Assembly (NCBI RefSeq): GCF_009380215.1
Contig: NZ_WHUG01000004.1
Location: 310,001 to 374,000 of the forward strand
DNA length: 64,000 nt
Direction: 5' to 3'
From: Rugamonas aquatica
GTDB lineage: Bacteria; Pseudomonadota; Gammaproteobacteria; Burkholderiales; Burkholderiaceae_D
Positions 6,868-15,366 of this stretch are shown piece after piece. The position numbers and the translations under genes are program-made. Every line of letters begins with the position of its first letter. Position 1 is the first letter of the stretch. The notes under the pieces are model-generated. The model had not been told where the DNA came from. It made no database searches and worked only from the letters and a program-made list of their open reading frames with translations.

Positions 6868-7311
6868 ATGAATATCCTCGACACCCTGTACAAGACCGCA
6901 CATGACAGCCCCGGCGGATGCGAGGCGTTGGCGCGCCGCTTGGGCATGTCGGCCCAGGTGCTGCGCAACAAGGTCAATCCGAACACGTCCTCGAACAGGG
7001 CGACGCTGGAGGACGTGGATCGCATCCTCGGCGTTACAGGCGACCACGCCGTGCTGCACTCCCTGGCCCGCAACCACGGCTATGTTTGCGTGCGCGTCGA
7101 CGACACCGCGATTGCCTCCGACACCGCCGTACTCGAACTCGTCATGAAGGTGTGGGCAGCGAGCGGCGACGTCGGCGCCGAGGTGCACGCGACACTGGCA
7201 GACGGGATCGTCGAGCAGCACGAGATCGAGCGTGTGAAGGCGGCTGTGTACCGCGTCAACCGCTCGCTGAACGAAATGGTCAACCGCCTCGAAGGCATGG
7301 TTCAGAAGTAG
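6868..7311 (+). CDS. CII-type phage regulator (CP76 family)
   Basis: 147 residues from ATG 6868, preceded by AAAGGA seven bases upstream; the earlier ATG at 6811 has no support. The segment TAHDSPGGCEALARRLGMSA, then QVLRNKVNPNTSSNRATLED, matches the phage regulatory CII/CP76 family: an N-terminal HTH followed by a helical C-terminus (LADGIVEQHEIERVKAAVYR). It sits at the cII position, downstream of the cro-like gene. Probably an activator or corepressor that tunes the lysis-lysogeny choice; lambda CII itself is unrelated in sequence. Confidence 0.8.
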   Translation: MNILDTLYKTAHDSPGGCEALARRLGMSAQVLRNKVNPNTSSNRATLEDVDRILGVTGDHAVLHSLARNHGYVCVRVDDTAIASDTAVLELVMKVWAASGDVGAEVHATLADGIVEQHEIERVKAAVYRVNRSLNEMVNRLEGMVQK

Positions 7312-7335
7312 CCCAATCACCCAAAGGAGAAATGC

Positions 7336-7572
7336 ATGTCGGATGCCGAAACAACGCTCGACCAGAGCAAGCTGATCGATCACCTGCTCAACAAGATGCA
7401 CCTGAAGAATGACGCGGCGTTGTCACGCCTTCTGGACGTCGCACCACCGGTCATCAGCAAGGTGCGCCACCACCGCCTTCTGGTCGGCGCATCGCTCACG
7501 ATCCGCATCATGGAAAAGTGCGACCTGACGTTGGCTGAGGTCAAGTCCTTCCTGGAGCCCGTTGCAGCATGA
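7336..7572 (+). CDS. Small HTH protein
   Basis: 78 residues. LIDHLLNKMHLKNDAALSRL, then LDVAPPVISKVRHHRLLVGASL, reads as a XRE-like HTH with a recognition helix at PPVISKVRHH, followed by a short helix (EKCDLTLAEVKSFL). Preceded by AAAGGAGAA. Third small regulator of the rightward early operon; its target is unknown. Its stop overlaps the next start (ATGA). Confidence 0.7.
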   Translation: MSDAETTLDQSKLIDHLLNKMHLKNDAALSRLLDVAPPVISKVRHHRLLVGASLTIRIMEKCDLTLAEVKSFLEPVAA

Positions 7573-7700
7573 GCCAGCAGTCGAATATCCAGAGTCCGCC
7601 AGCGCAGCAGGCCGTTGATGCGTGGCAGTTTTACCCGGTTCACGTGATGACCCGGTTGCACTACGAAGCCCTGGCCCGCGAAGCGGCAGGCCAGAAATAG
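7569..7700 (+). CDS. Small early protein
   Basis: 43 residues (MSQQSNIQSPPAQQAVDAWQ at its start), coupled by an ATGA overlap to the HTH gene before it and followed by a strong hairpin. Gln-rich N-terminus, then an amphipathic helix ending AREAAGQK. No family recognised. Confidence 0.5.
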   Translation: MSQQSNIQSPPAQQAVDAWQFYPVHVMTRLHYEALAREAAGQK

Positions 7701-7702
7701 GA

Positions 7703-7727
7703 AAGGCCCGCGTACGAGGCGGGCCTT
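7703..7727 (+). terminator. Nine-base-pair hairpin ending the first early transcript
   Basis: AAGGCCCGC and GCGGGCCTT pair perfectly around a seven-base loop, three bases after the small early gene. There is no T tract on either strand, so it is either a weak or factor-dependent terminator or an mRNA-stabilising hairpin. Confidence 0.4.
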
Positions 7728-7752
7728 AGGTACAACAACTACAGAGGAATCT

Positions 7753-8226
7753 ATGTTATCACACTCGCCAACCACTATCCCCGAGGTCGTTCCGCAGTCG
7801 TTCCGCACGCAGCAGAACGAACTAGCCTGGTCCGCAATCGAATCCGTGCTGCGCAAGTTCGGCGCGGCCACCACAAAAGAAATCGCGGACGCTATCGGCC
7901 TTTCGCCAGCGTCCGCGATCGCACGTCTGCGCGAACTGCGCGAGCTGGGTGAGGTTCGCTTCGGCGCCGCACGCGGCCGCTCGACGATCCGCACCTGGTC
8001 GCTGGGTGCCGAGGACTTCATTGAGCGCGCCGAGCAGATGATGCCGACCATCACCAAGGCGACGCAGCTGGGTATCTTCCAGCGCGATCCGCTGGTCGCT
8101 GCGCTGTTTGGCGATGGTCAGGCGCGCTGCGTTAGCTGCAATCAGCCGCAAGGTGCTCTACACGGGGAAGGCTGTGTTTTCGTCAGCATCAACATCGATG
8201 CCATTCATCAAGAGGTAGCAGCGTGA
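7753..8226 (+). CDS. Winged-helix protein with a Cys pair
   Basis: 157 residues. AWSAIESVLRKFGAATTKEI, ADAIGLSPASAIARLRELRE and LGEVRFGAARGR form a winged-helix DNA-binding domain (about 25-85). The C-terminus has CVSCNQPQGALHGEGC, three cysteines spaced like half a zinc site. Likely an early regulator or replication accessory. Its TGA overlaps the next ATG (TGATG), coupling it to the frameshifted gene that follows. Confidence 0.6.
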   Translation: MLSHSPTTIPEVVPQSFRTQQNELAWSAIESVLRKFGAATTKEIADAIGLSPASAIARLRELRELGEVRFGAARGRSTIRTWSLGAEDFIERAEQMMPTITKATQLGIFQRDPLVAALFGDGQARCVSCNQPQGALHGEGCVFVSINIDAIHQEVAA

Positions 8227-8520
8227 TGCCCGGCGCCGAGGTAATGATCGCTGGGGGGGGGGCACCAGTTCCAGCACGGCCGACTGCGCAACGTGGACAG
8301 CACTTCGTTCACGATCCCGTTCGCGCACGTGCAGCTGCGCGGCATCAAGGGCACGTTGCTGAAAACGCGCTGGGCGTTCGTGCCGGAGAAGTACCTGGTG
8401 GAGTTCGACGTCGAGGCGTTGCGCGAGCAGACAATGCGCGAGACGGCGGAGAAGTTCGGTCTCGACTCGGCGCCGTACAAGCGACTGCTCAAGCAACTGG
8501 AGGCCGCCCATGAAGCGTGA
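8226..8520 (+). CDS. Early phage protein interrupted by a G10 tract
   Basis: Two frames join at a run of ten G (8253-8262). The first frame starts at the ATG coupled to the previous stop and reads MPGAEVMIAGGG; the second continues HQFQHGRLRNVDSTSFTIPF and ends LKQLEAAHEA at 8520, overlapping the methyltransferase start. With nine G the two would form one protein of about 97 residues. The break could be a sequencing error, a slippage-prone phase-variable tract, or a true mutation. A GTG at 8293 could give a shorter 75-residue product. Function unknown. Confidence 0.55.
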
Positions 8521-10603
8521 TCTGATGACCATGCCGCTGGACCTAGGCAATGAGCTGATTATCGACAACTTCGCCGGGGGAGGAGGCACCAGCACCGGGC
8601 TGGAAGAGGCATTCGGCCGCCCGGTCGATATCGCCATCAACCATGATCCCGAGGCCCTGGCGCTGCACGCGATGAACCATCCGCACACGAAACACCTGTG
8701 CGAGAGCGTGTGGGATGTCGATCCGATCAAGGTCACGAACAACCAGCCAGTCGGCCTGGTCTGGCTGTCGCCGGACTGCAAGCACTTCAGCAAGGCCAAG
8801 GGCGGCACGCCGGTGGCGAAGAACATTCGCGGCCTGGCCTGGGTGACGCTGCGCTGGGCGGCGAAGTGCAAGCCGCGTGTGATCATGCTGGAAAACGTCG
8901 AGGAGTTCAAAACGTGGGGCCCGCTGCTGGTAGACGCCGAGGGCAACTTCCGGCCGGATCCGGCGAGGAAGGGAAGGACGTTCGAGAGCTTCCTGCGCCA
9001 GCTGCGCGGCCACGGCTACACGGTCGACCACAAGGAGCTGCGCGCCAGCGACTACGACACACCGACGATCCGCAAGCGCTTCTTCCTGGTGGCGCGGCGC
9101 GACGGCCTCCCGATCCGATGGCCAGCGCCGACCAATGGTGCGCCGACTTCCGCTGGCGTGCTGGCCGGGAACCTGGCGCCGTGGCGGACTGCTGCCGAGT
9201 GCATCGACTGGTCCATTCCTTGCCCATCGATCTTCGAACGCAAGCGCCCGCTGGCCGACGCCACACTGCGACGCATCGCCAAGGGTATCCAGCGCTACGT
9301 GGTGGACGCGGAAACGCCGTTCATCATCGGGCAGGGCGGTCCGATCTATTCGGGCAAGCCAGTCTCGGCCGAGCAGCCGTTCGGCACCCTGACGACCGAG
9401 AACCATCGTGCCTTGGTCGTGCCCAGCATCGTGCCGGTGACGCATCAAGGCAGCGACCGCAGCGAATCAGTTCACGAGCCGTTCCGCACTATCACCAGCG
9501 CGCAACGCGGCGAGAAGGCGCTGGCCGTCGCTACGATGGTTCAGACCGGTTATGGCGAGCGTGACGGCCAGGCGCCGCGTGCGCTGGATATCGAGAAGCC
9601 GCTGGGCACGGTTGTGGCCGGCGCCGGCAAGGCGGCGCTGGTGACGGCGTTCCTGAATGAGCATGCGAACTCCACCCACCAGCGAACCATGCCGGTCGAT
9701 GAGCCGCTGCGCACCATCTGCGCCCAGGTCAAGGGCGGGCACTTCAGCGCCGTCTCGGCGACTCTGGTGGGCGTGGGCGGCAGTGCTGGTGAAAGTCGCC
9801 CGCGCGGCGTTGATGAGCCGGCCGCCACGATCACCGCCAAGGGCGACACTGCGTTGGTCACGGCTCACATCACCAAATTCCGCACCGGCGCCACCGGCAG
9901 TGATATGAACCTCCCTGTACCGACGATTACTGCCGGGCCCAAAGAGAACCCAGCCGGCGCGCCCCACGCGCTGGGGATCGTCACTGCAAGCCTGATTCAC
10001 ATGGGGCACGGCGAGGGCGCCGGCGGCGGCAAGCGCTTCAGTCACGGCATCCGTGACGTCGAACTGCCCATCAACACGATCACCGCCAGCGGCGCAACGG
10101 CCGGCATCGTGACCAGCAACCTCGTGAAGCTGCGCGGCACGAGCAGCACGGCCGGCATGGATGAGCCGTTGCACGCGGTCAGCGCCGGCGGCCAGCACCA
10201 CGCTGAGGTGCGCGCCTTCCTGGTGAAGTACTACGGCTCGGAGCAAGACCCGCGCCTTGAAGAGCCGCTGCATACCGTCACGACCAAGGACCGGTTCGGC
10301 CTGGTGACCATTCAGGGCGTGGACTACCAAATCGTCGACATCGGCCTACGCATGCTGGAGCCGGCTGAACTGTATCGCGCCCAAGGCTTCCCGGTTGAGT
10401 ACGTGATCCGCGAGATCCCGGACCCGAAGCTGCTGTTCAAGGACGGCCACCAAGCTGATGACGATCCTCTGGCGCTGCCGCGCGTGCCGCTGACGAAATC
10501 AGCGCAGGTCCGGATGTGCGGGAATAGCGTCTGCCCGCCGATGGCGCGTGCGCTGATCCGCGCGAACTTCACTCATGAGCGCGAGATTGCGAGGGTTGCG
10601 TAA
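8510..10603 (+). CDS. C5-cytosine DNA methyltransferase with repeat domain
   Basis: 697 residues. Motif I is DNFAGGGGTSTGLE (19-32), motif IV is WLSPDCKHFSKAKGG (85-99) with the nucleophile Cys90 in SPDC instead of the usual PPC, motif VI is ENVEEF (128-133) and motif VIII is TIRKRFFLVARR (186-197). Motif IX/X material returns at the C-terminus (YRAQGFP, CGNSVCPPMARAL). Between about 275 and 620 lie nine copies of a loose module, D/E-x-P-x-x-T-I/V-T plus five or more residues then A/L-V, which replaces an ordinary target-recognition domain. Phage enzymes of this type are solitary and probably shield DNA from host restriction. No partner endonuclease is seen. Confidence 0.88.
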   Translation: MKRDLMTMPLDLGNELIIDNFAGGGGTSTGLEEAFGRPVDIAINHDPEALALHAMNHPHTKHLCESVWDVDPIKVTNNQPVGLVWLSPDCKHFSKAKGGTPVAKNIRGLAWVTLRWAAKCKPRVIMLENVEEFKTWGPLLVDAEGNFRPDPARKGRTFESFLRQLRGHGYTVDHKELRASDYDTPTIRKRFFLVARRDGLPIRWPAPTNGAPTSAGVLAGNLAPWRTAAECIDWSIPCPSIFERKRPLADATLRRIAKGIQRYVVDAETPFIIGQGGPIYSGKPVSAEQPFGTLTTENHRALVVPSIVPVTHQGSDRSESVHEPFRTITSAQRGEKALAVATMVQTGYGERDGQAPRALDIEKPLGTVVAGAGKAALVTAFLNEHANSTHQRTMPVDEPLRTICAQVKGGHFSAVSATLVGVGGSAGESRPRGVDEPAATITAKGDTALVTAHITKFRTGATGSDMNLPVPTITAGPKENPAGAPHALGIVTASLIHMGHGEGAGGGKRFSHGIRDVELPINTITASGATAGIVTSNLVKLRGTSSTAGMDEPLHAVSAGGQHHAEVRAFLVKYYGSEQDPRLEEPLHTVTTKDRFGLVTIQGVDYQIVDIGLRMLEPAELYRAQGFPVEYVIREIPDPKLLFKDGHQADDDPLALPRVPLTKSAQVRMCGNSVCPPMARALIRANFTHEREIARVA

Positions 10604-11497
<894 letters not shown>

Positions 11498-12181
11498 CTC
11501 TCAGCCTGGCTACGCTGTCGCTCCGTTGCCTGAAAGCTGGGTCGAGCAGCTATTCCAGAAAATGCTGCTCGACTATGGCAAGAAGTTCACGGACATGTGG
11601 GGCAGCGCCGACATGGACGTGATGATAACGCACTGGTCGCGAGAGCTGGGCGCCTACAGCGATGTCGAACTCCAGCGCGGCTGGCAGGCGATGGAGCGCA
11701 TGAACTGGCCGCCGTCGTTGCCGGAATTTAAGGCACTGTGCCGGCCACCGGTCGATCCGATGGTGGCGTTCCACGAAGCACAGGCCGGCATGCTGGCGCG
11801 CGTCGCTGGGCGCATGGGTGAGTGGTCGCACCCGGCGGTATTTTGGGCTGCGCAGCAGCTGGGCGCCGTCGTAACCGATCAGCTGTACTCGACCGTGCGC
11901 CCGCGTTGGGAAAGGGCACTCGCCGATAGCATGGCAAAAGGCGAGTGGGCGGCGATTCCCGTTCCCATGGTGGCGCTGCCAGCGCCTGGTCGCACGAGGT
12001 TGGCGGATAGCGTGGCAAAGCAGCGCTTGGCCGAACTGAAGGCTTCCGGCGTCCTGAAGCGTGAGCCATCGCCGGACACCCGCTTGGACTGGGCGCGCAA
12101 GATCGTCGCCGCTGAGGCGAATGGCGACCGGACGGTTGAACTGTATTCGCTGAAGCTGGCCCAGGCGGCTCTGGAGCGCGG

Positions 12182-13249
12182 GTGAGTGCTGAGGTCTTCA
12201 AGGTGGGCGCGGTCTGGCACTACCGGTTCCAGGTGAAACCATTTCCTCGCGTGCAGCGCAGTACTCGTCTGCGCGACCGCACCGCAGCCGGGCGCGTGGC
12301 TGATAAGGCCTATGCGGCGACCGTCGTCCGCGCGAATGGCGGTGACCCGGTGCCGACGCTGAACCAGCTTCTGGTCGACTGGCTGGACGTGCGGGGGCGG
12401 CACTCCAGCGCGCACCACATCCGCAGCGTGGAGACGTTCGGGCGTCTGCACACCTACGGTATGGACGAGCTGCTGATCAGTCAGCTCGACACCGACGCGG
12501 TCGAGCGCGCGCGCAGCAAACACCTGGCCACGCACAGCCACGCTTCAGCCAACCACTGGCTGCGTGTGCTCAAGCTGCTGGTGCGCTGGGCGGTGCGCCG
12601 CGAGATCCTGCCGCGCCTGCCATGGTCGGTGACGATGCTGCCGGTGCAAAAGCGCGTGCGTGCCATTCTGCCATTGTCTGCCGCCATGGCGTGGTTCGCC
12701 GCAGTAGATCGCGCCTCGACCCGATCCCCGAGCATTGGTGTGGCAGCACGCCTGATGCTGTGGCTTGGCCTGCGCGAATCGGAAGTGATCACGGCGCGCT
12801 GGGAATGGATCGACTGGGAGCGCGGCACGTACACGCCTGGCAAGACGAAGGGCAAGGAGGCCGACGCGCTGAAGATGATGCCTTGGCTGGTCAACTACCT
12901 GACACCGCTCCGTCAGTCGGAAGGCTTGATCGTGTGCCGGGCAGATGGGAGCCCCTACGGCGCCGGCCTGGCGCGCCGTGCCATTCGGGTAGCCAACGCG
13001 ACATGCTCGACCAAGGGCATTACCCCGCACCGCCTGCGCGGCACCATCGCCACGGTGATGAGCGAGAACGGCGCCCCCATCCAGAGCATCCAGGCCTACC
13101 TGCGCCACAAGGACGTTCGCACGACCATGGCCTACCTCGAAAAGAACACAGACCTGATCGACACCGCACAAGCAAAAATAGCCGAAAAAGCGGGTTTAAC
13201 ATGGCGAGAAAGTGGCGAACGACCTGAAGGCGAGCCTTATAGAACCTGA
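12182..13249 (+). CDS. int: Tyrosine recombinase / phage integrase
   Basis: 355 residues. An N-terminal arm-binding-like part and a SAM-like core (about 55-145) precede a catalytic domain with Arg198 (WLGLRESEV), a lysine at 221 or 224 (GKTKGKEAD), His283 and Arg286 (PHRLRG), His309 (LRHKD) and Tyr318 (MAYLEKN), so the active site is complete. It overlaps the P-like gene (GTGAGTG junction) and lies between replication and late genes, not beside the right attachment site at 37.3 kb. It is the only recombinase in the window and the natural candidate for integration into tRNA-Arg, but another could lie left of base 1. Confidence 0.88.
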   Translation: MSAEVFKVGAVWHYRFQVKPFPRVQRSTRLRDRTAAGRVADKAYAATVVRANGGDPVPTLNQLLVDWLDVRGRHSSAHHIRSVETFGRLHTYGMDELLISQLDTDAVERARSKHLATHSHASANHWLRVLKLLVRWAVRREILPRLPWSVTMLPVQKRVRAILPLSAAMAWFAAVDRASTRSPSIGVAARLMLWLGLRESEVITARWEWIDWERGTYTPGKTKGKEADALKMMPWLVNYLTPLRQSEGLIVCRADGSPYGAGLARRAIRVANATCSTKGITPHRLRGTIATVMSENGAPIQSIQAYLRHKDVRTTMAYLEKNTDLIDTAQAKIAEKAGLTWRESGERPEGEPYRT

Positions 13250-13347
13250 ATGTGCAGATTATTGAGGATCATCAGAAACAACCCAGCCCGCCGGCGCCAA
13301 AAAGCTGGATGAAACAACCGCAAGACCGTCAAAACGAGAGGAATACC

Positions 13348-13743
13348 ATGCTGCTGCGCGTGAAAAAACAAGATGTCCAGTCCGATTCGTGGGTGCGCCC
13401 CGATCCGCTCGACTACTGCCTGGCCGTCTGGAAGGAGTGGATGGCCAGCACCGGCCAGCGCAACCTGGGCGCCCGCATCATGGGTGGCTTGGTTGGTGAG
13501 ACCGACGGCCACGGCCAAGACCTGCACGAGGCTCAGCATAGCCATGACATGCAGGTTGCGGCCGCGACCGACGCGATGATCGACAGCCTTGACCGCATCC
13601 ATGTGTGGGCTATCTACGCCAGCTGCCGTATCGCCACCGCCTGGCGATTCCCCAACGCCGACCTGCTGACGACAGCCGCCGCCGCCCGCGCCGAACTGAT
13701 CGTCAAGTTGAAAAAAAATGAGTGCACTCGGAATCTTTTCTGA
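13348..13743 (+). CDS. Putative late-gene regulator (Q position)
   Basis: 131 residues from ATG 13348, preceded by GAGAGGAAT. PLDYCLAVWKEWM, VWAIYASCRIATAWRFPNA and the terminal LKKNECTRNLF are the recognisable parts; I recall similar endings in small phage regulators but cannot name a family. It lies last in the early operon and is followed at once by a promoter-like region and a strong terminator, exactly as lambda Q precedes its late promoter and terminator. Role as antiterminator or late activator is inferred from this order. Confidence 0.5.
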   Translation: MLLRVKKQDVQSDSWVRPDPLDYCLAVWKEWMASTGQRNLGARIMGGLVGETDGHGQDLHEAQHSHDMQVAAATDAMIDSLDRIHVWAIYASCRIATAWRFPNADLLTTAAAARAELIVKLKKNECTRNLF

Positions 13744-13816
13744 TATAGTGCACGCACACGGGGATTCGTTCGCCCCGAGAAAAGTAAGCCCGCCACCGCA
13801 AGGTCGTGGGCTTTTT
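13735..13816 (+). promoter_or_regulatory. Putative late promoter and leader terminator
   Basis: A TATAGT box (about 13744-13749) lies between two GTGCAC repeats, and 40 bases downstream an 11-pair hairpin (13787-13812) runs into five T. A short leader ending in a terminator, directly after the Q-position gene, resembles the lambda late promoter with its leader terminator. The second element repeats the layout at 41633-41721. Confidence 0.5.
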
Positions 13817-13846
13817 GCATTGGCGCACTCATTTCGTGAGGCCGGC

Positions 13847-14035
13847 ATGACGCAGACGACGCACCCATCAAAAGAAATGGTCCGCAGCTACTTGGACCAC
13901 AGGATGCATCAGCGCGTGGAGCCACCTCCGGCCATGGAGGAGATCCGTCGGCAATTGGGGTGGCACTTGCTGCCAGAGCCAAAGCGACCAGACTACTGCG
14001 CCGAGGAATGTGATGCAAATGATCCACCGGCGTGA
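13847..14035 (+). CDS. Small late-leader protein
   Basis: 62 residues from ATG 13847, with GAGG upstream; longer starts would run through the leader terminator. Charged and Pro-rich (TTHPSKEMVRSYLDHRMHQR at the N-terminus, CAEECDANDPPA at the end). First gene after the terminator. No family recognised. Confidence 0.45.
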   Translation: MTQTTHPSKEMVRSYLDHRMHQRVEPPPAMEEIRRQLGWHLLPEPKRPDYCAEECDANDPPA

Positions 14036-14201
14036 CCTGATCCTGCGTGCAATCCGCAACGGTGATAGGCGCCGCCTCGACCAGATCGCCGAGCGACTGG
14101 CAGATGCTGAGCGCGCACTACAGATACTGCATGCCAAGGGCTACGGCGCCACCGGAATGACAGCTAGCGCGACTGCCGCGCAGGTGCCGGAGCGAAGGTG
14201 A
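14013..14201 (+). CDS. Small basic helical protein
   Basis: 62 residues, overlapping the previous gene and preceded by GAGG. Arg-rich helix (MIHRRDLILRAIRNGDRRRL) followed by another amphipathic helix. Unknown; supported by spacing and overlap only. Confidence 0.4.
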   Translation: MQMIHRRDLILRAIRNGDRRRLDQIAERLADAERALQILHAKGYGATGMTASATAAQVPERR

Positions 14202-14205
14202 AGAA

Positions 14206-14343
14206 ATGAAACTGATATTGAAGATCGGCGCTGGCACACTGGTGATGCTGGGCAGTTGGTCAGCTTCAATCGCGTTGCCTCACGCTGCTTGGTGCCTCGG
14301 GGCGATGGCCGCTACGTTGTACGCAGTCATCACTAGCGAATGA
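14206..14343 (+). CDS. Small membrane protein
   Basis: 45 residues (MKLILKIGAGTLVMLGSWSA start) with two hydrophobic stretches. GAAGGTGAAGAA precedes the ATG, and its stop overlaps the HNH gene start (ATGA). Could be a two-helix membrane peptide; function unknown. Confidence 0.45.
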   Translation: MKLILKIGAGTLVMLGSWSASIALPHAAWCLGAMAATLYAVITSE

Positions 14344-14729
14344 GTCGACTGCAGACGCTTAAGCCGCGACTCGGCACTACGCCAAGCAGGCTATCCATTA
14401 TCCAGCCTGGCAGCTGGCGCACCGACAAACAGAGCAGCACTGCGCGCGGCTACAGCTACAAGTGGCAGCAGGCCCGCGCCGGCTATCTGGCGCTACATCC
14501 CTTTTGCGCTTACTGCTTGCGTGAGGTCGGCATCTGCTACGACCAAGAGGCTGTGGCAATTGGCTTGCAGTGCACCAAGGCCGGCATCGGCCTACCGTAC
14601 GCGCAGCTGGTCGATCACGTGATTCCGCATCGCGGCGATATGAAGCTGTTCTGGGACTCGACTAACTGGCAGTCGCTGTGCTCAACGCACCACAGCCGCG
14701 ACAAGCAGCGCGAAGAAGCTGGAGGCTGA
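14340..14729 (+). CDS. HNH endonuclease
   Basis: 129 residues. CAYC (about 57-60) and a later CSTHHSRDK (about 112-120) provide the metal-binding frame, with the catalytic stretch VDHVIPHRGD (about 91-100) and NWQSLC in between. Phage HNH proteins next to the small terminase gene stimulate the large terminase during genome cleavage and packaging, which fits the placement 178 bases before terS. Cytoplasmic, acts on packaging intermediates. Confidence 0.85.
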   Translation: MSRLQTLKPRLGTTPSRLSIIQPGSWRTDKQSSTARGYSYKWQQARAGYLALHPFCAYCLREVGICYDQEAVAIGLQCTKAGIGLPYAQLVDHVIPHRGDMKLFWDSTNWQSLCSTHHSRDKQREEAGG

Positions 14730-14906
14730 TCGGTGGCCGTGAGGTGCGATCGACGCGCCATGGGGCTGTGCCGATGCGGCAGCGGCATCAACGAACGGGC
14801 CGCGAGGCCAAGAGGGGAGGGGGTGGTCGAAAGTCTGGCCGCCCGATCCGTCTAGACCGCATGGTATCCCACGCGCAGAAAATTTCTCCCCTGGAGGGTA
14901 GGGTTA

Positions 14907-15356
14907 ATGGAATTAACAGGCAAGCGGAGGGCCTTCGCGGACGCCCGGCTTGCCGGAAAGTCCAACAAGGATGCGGCGATTGCGGCCGGCTACAGCGCCA
15001 AGACTGCCGGACCGGCGGGCTCCCGGCTGGCGAAGGATCCGGCCATCGCGGCTTTCATCGCGAAGTACCAGAAACCGGGTGAGAAGGCTCCACCACCACC
15101 GCCAGCGCCGACGGCGCCGTCGTTCGACGTCCAGGCTGCGATCATGCACTCGGACCCGAAGAACTTCCTATTGGTGGCGATGAATGATCCGGCCGCGCCG
15201 GCCAAACTGCGCGTCGAGGCAGCCAAGGCGCTGATGCCATTCATGCACAAAAAGCCCGGCGAGACCGGCAAGAAAGAGCAGCGCGATGTCGACGCCAAGA
15301 AAGTTGCTGGCCGGTTCGCATCGGCGGCGCCGCCGCAGCTCAAAGCCGTAAAGTAG
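14907..15356 (+). CDS. terS: Terminase small subunit
   Basis: 149 residues. An N-terminal HTH (LTGKRRAFADARLAGKSNKD and AAIAAGYSAKTAGPAGSRL) typical of terminase_2-type small subunits, a Pro-rich spacer (PPPPPAPTAP, about 62-71), then a helical oligomerisation region and a basic tail. It would recognise the packaging site and load the large subunit. Ribosome site CTGGAGGGT precedes it; the large subunit gene follows after ten bases. Confidence 0.82.
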   Translation: MELTGKRRAFADARLAGKSNKDAAIAAGYSAKTAGPAGSRLAKDPAIAAFIAKYQKPGEKAPPPPPAPTAPSFDVQAAIMHSDPKNFLLVAMNDPAAPAKLRVEAAKALMPFMHKKPGETGKKEQRDVDAKKVAGRFASAAPPQLKAVK

Positions 15357-15366
15357 GGACAGAAAA

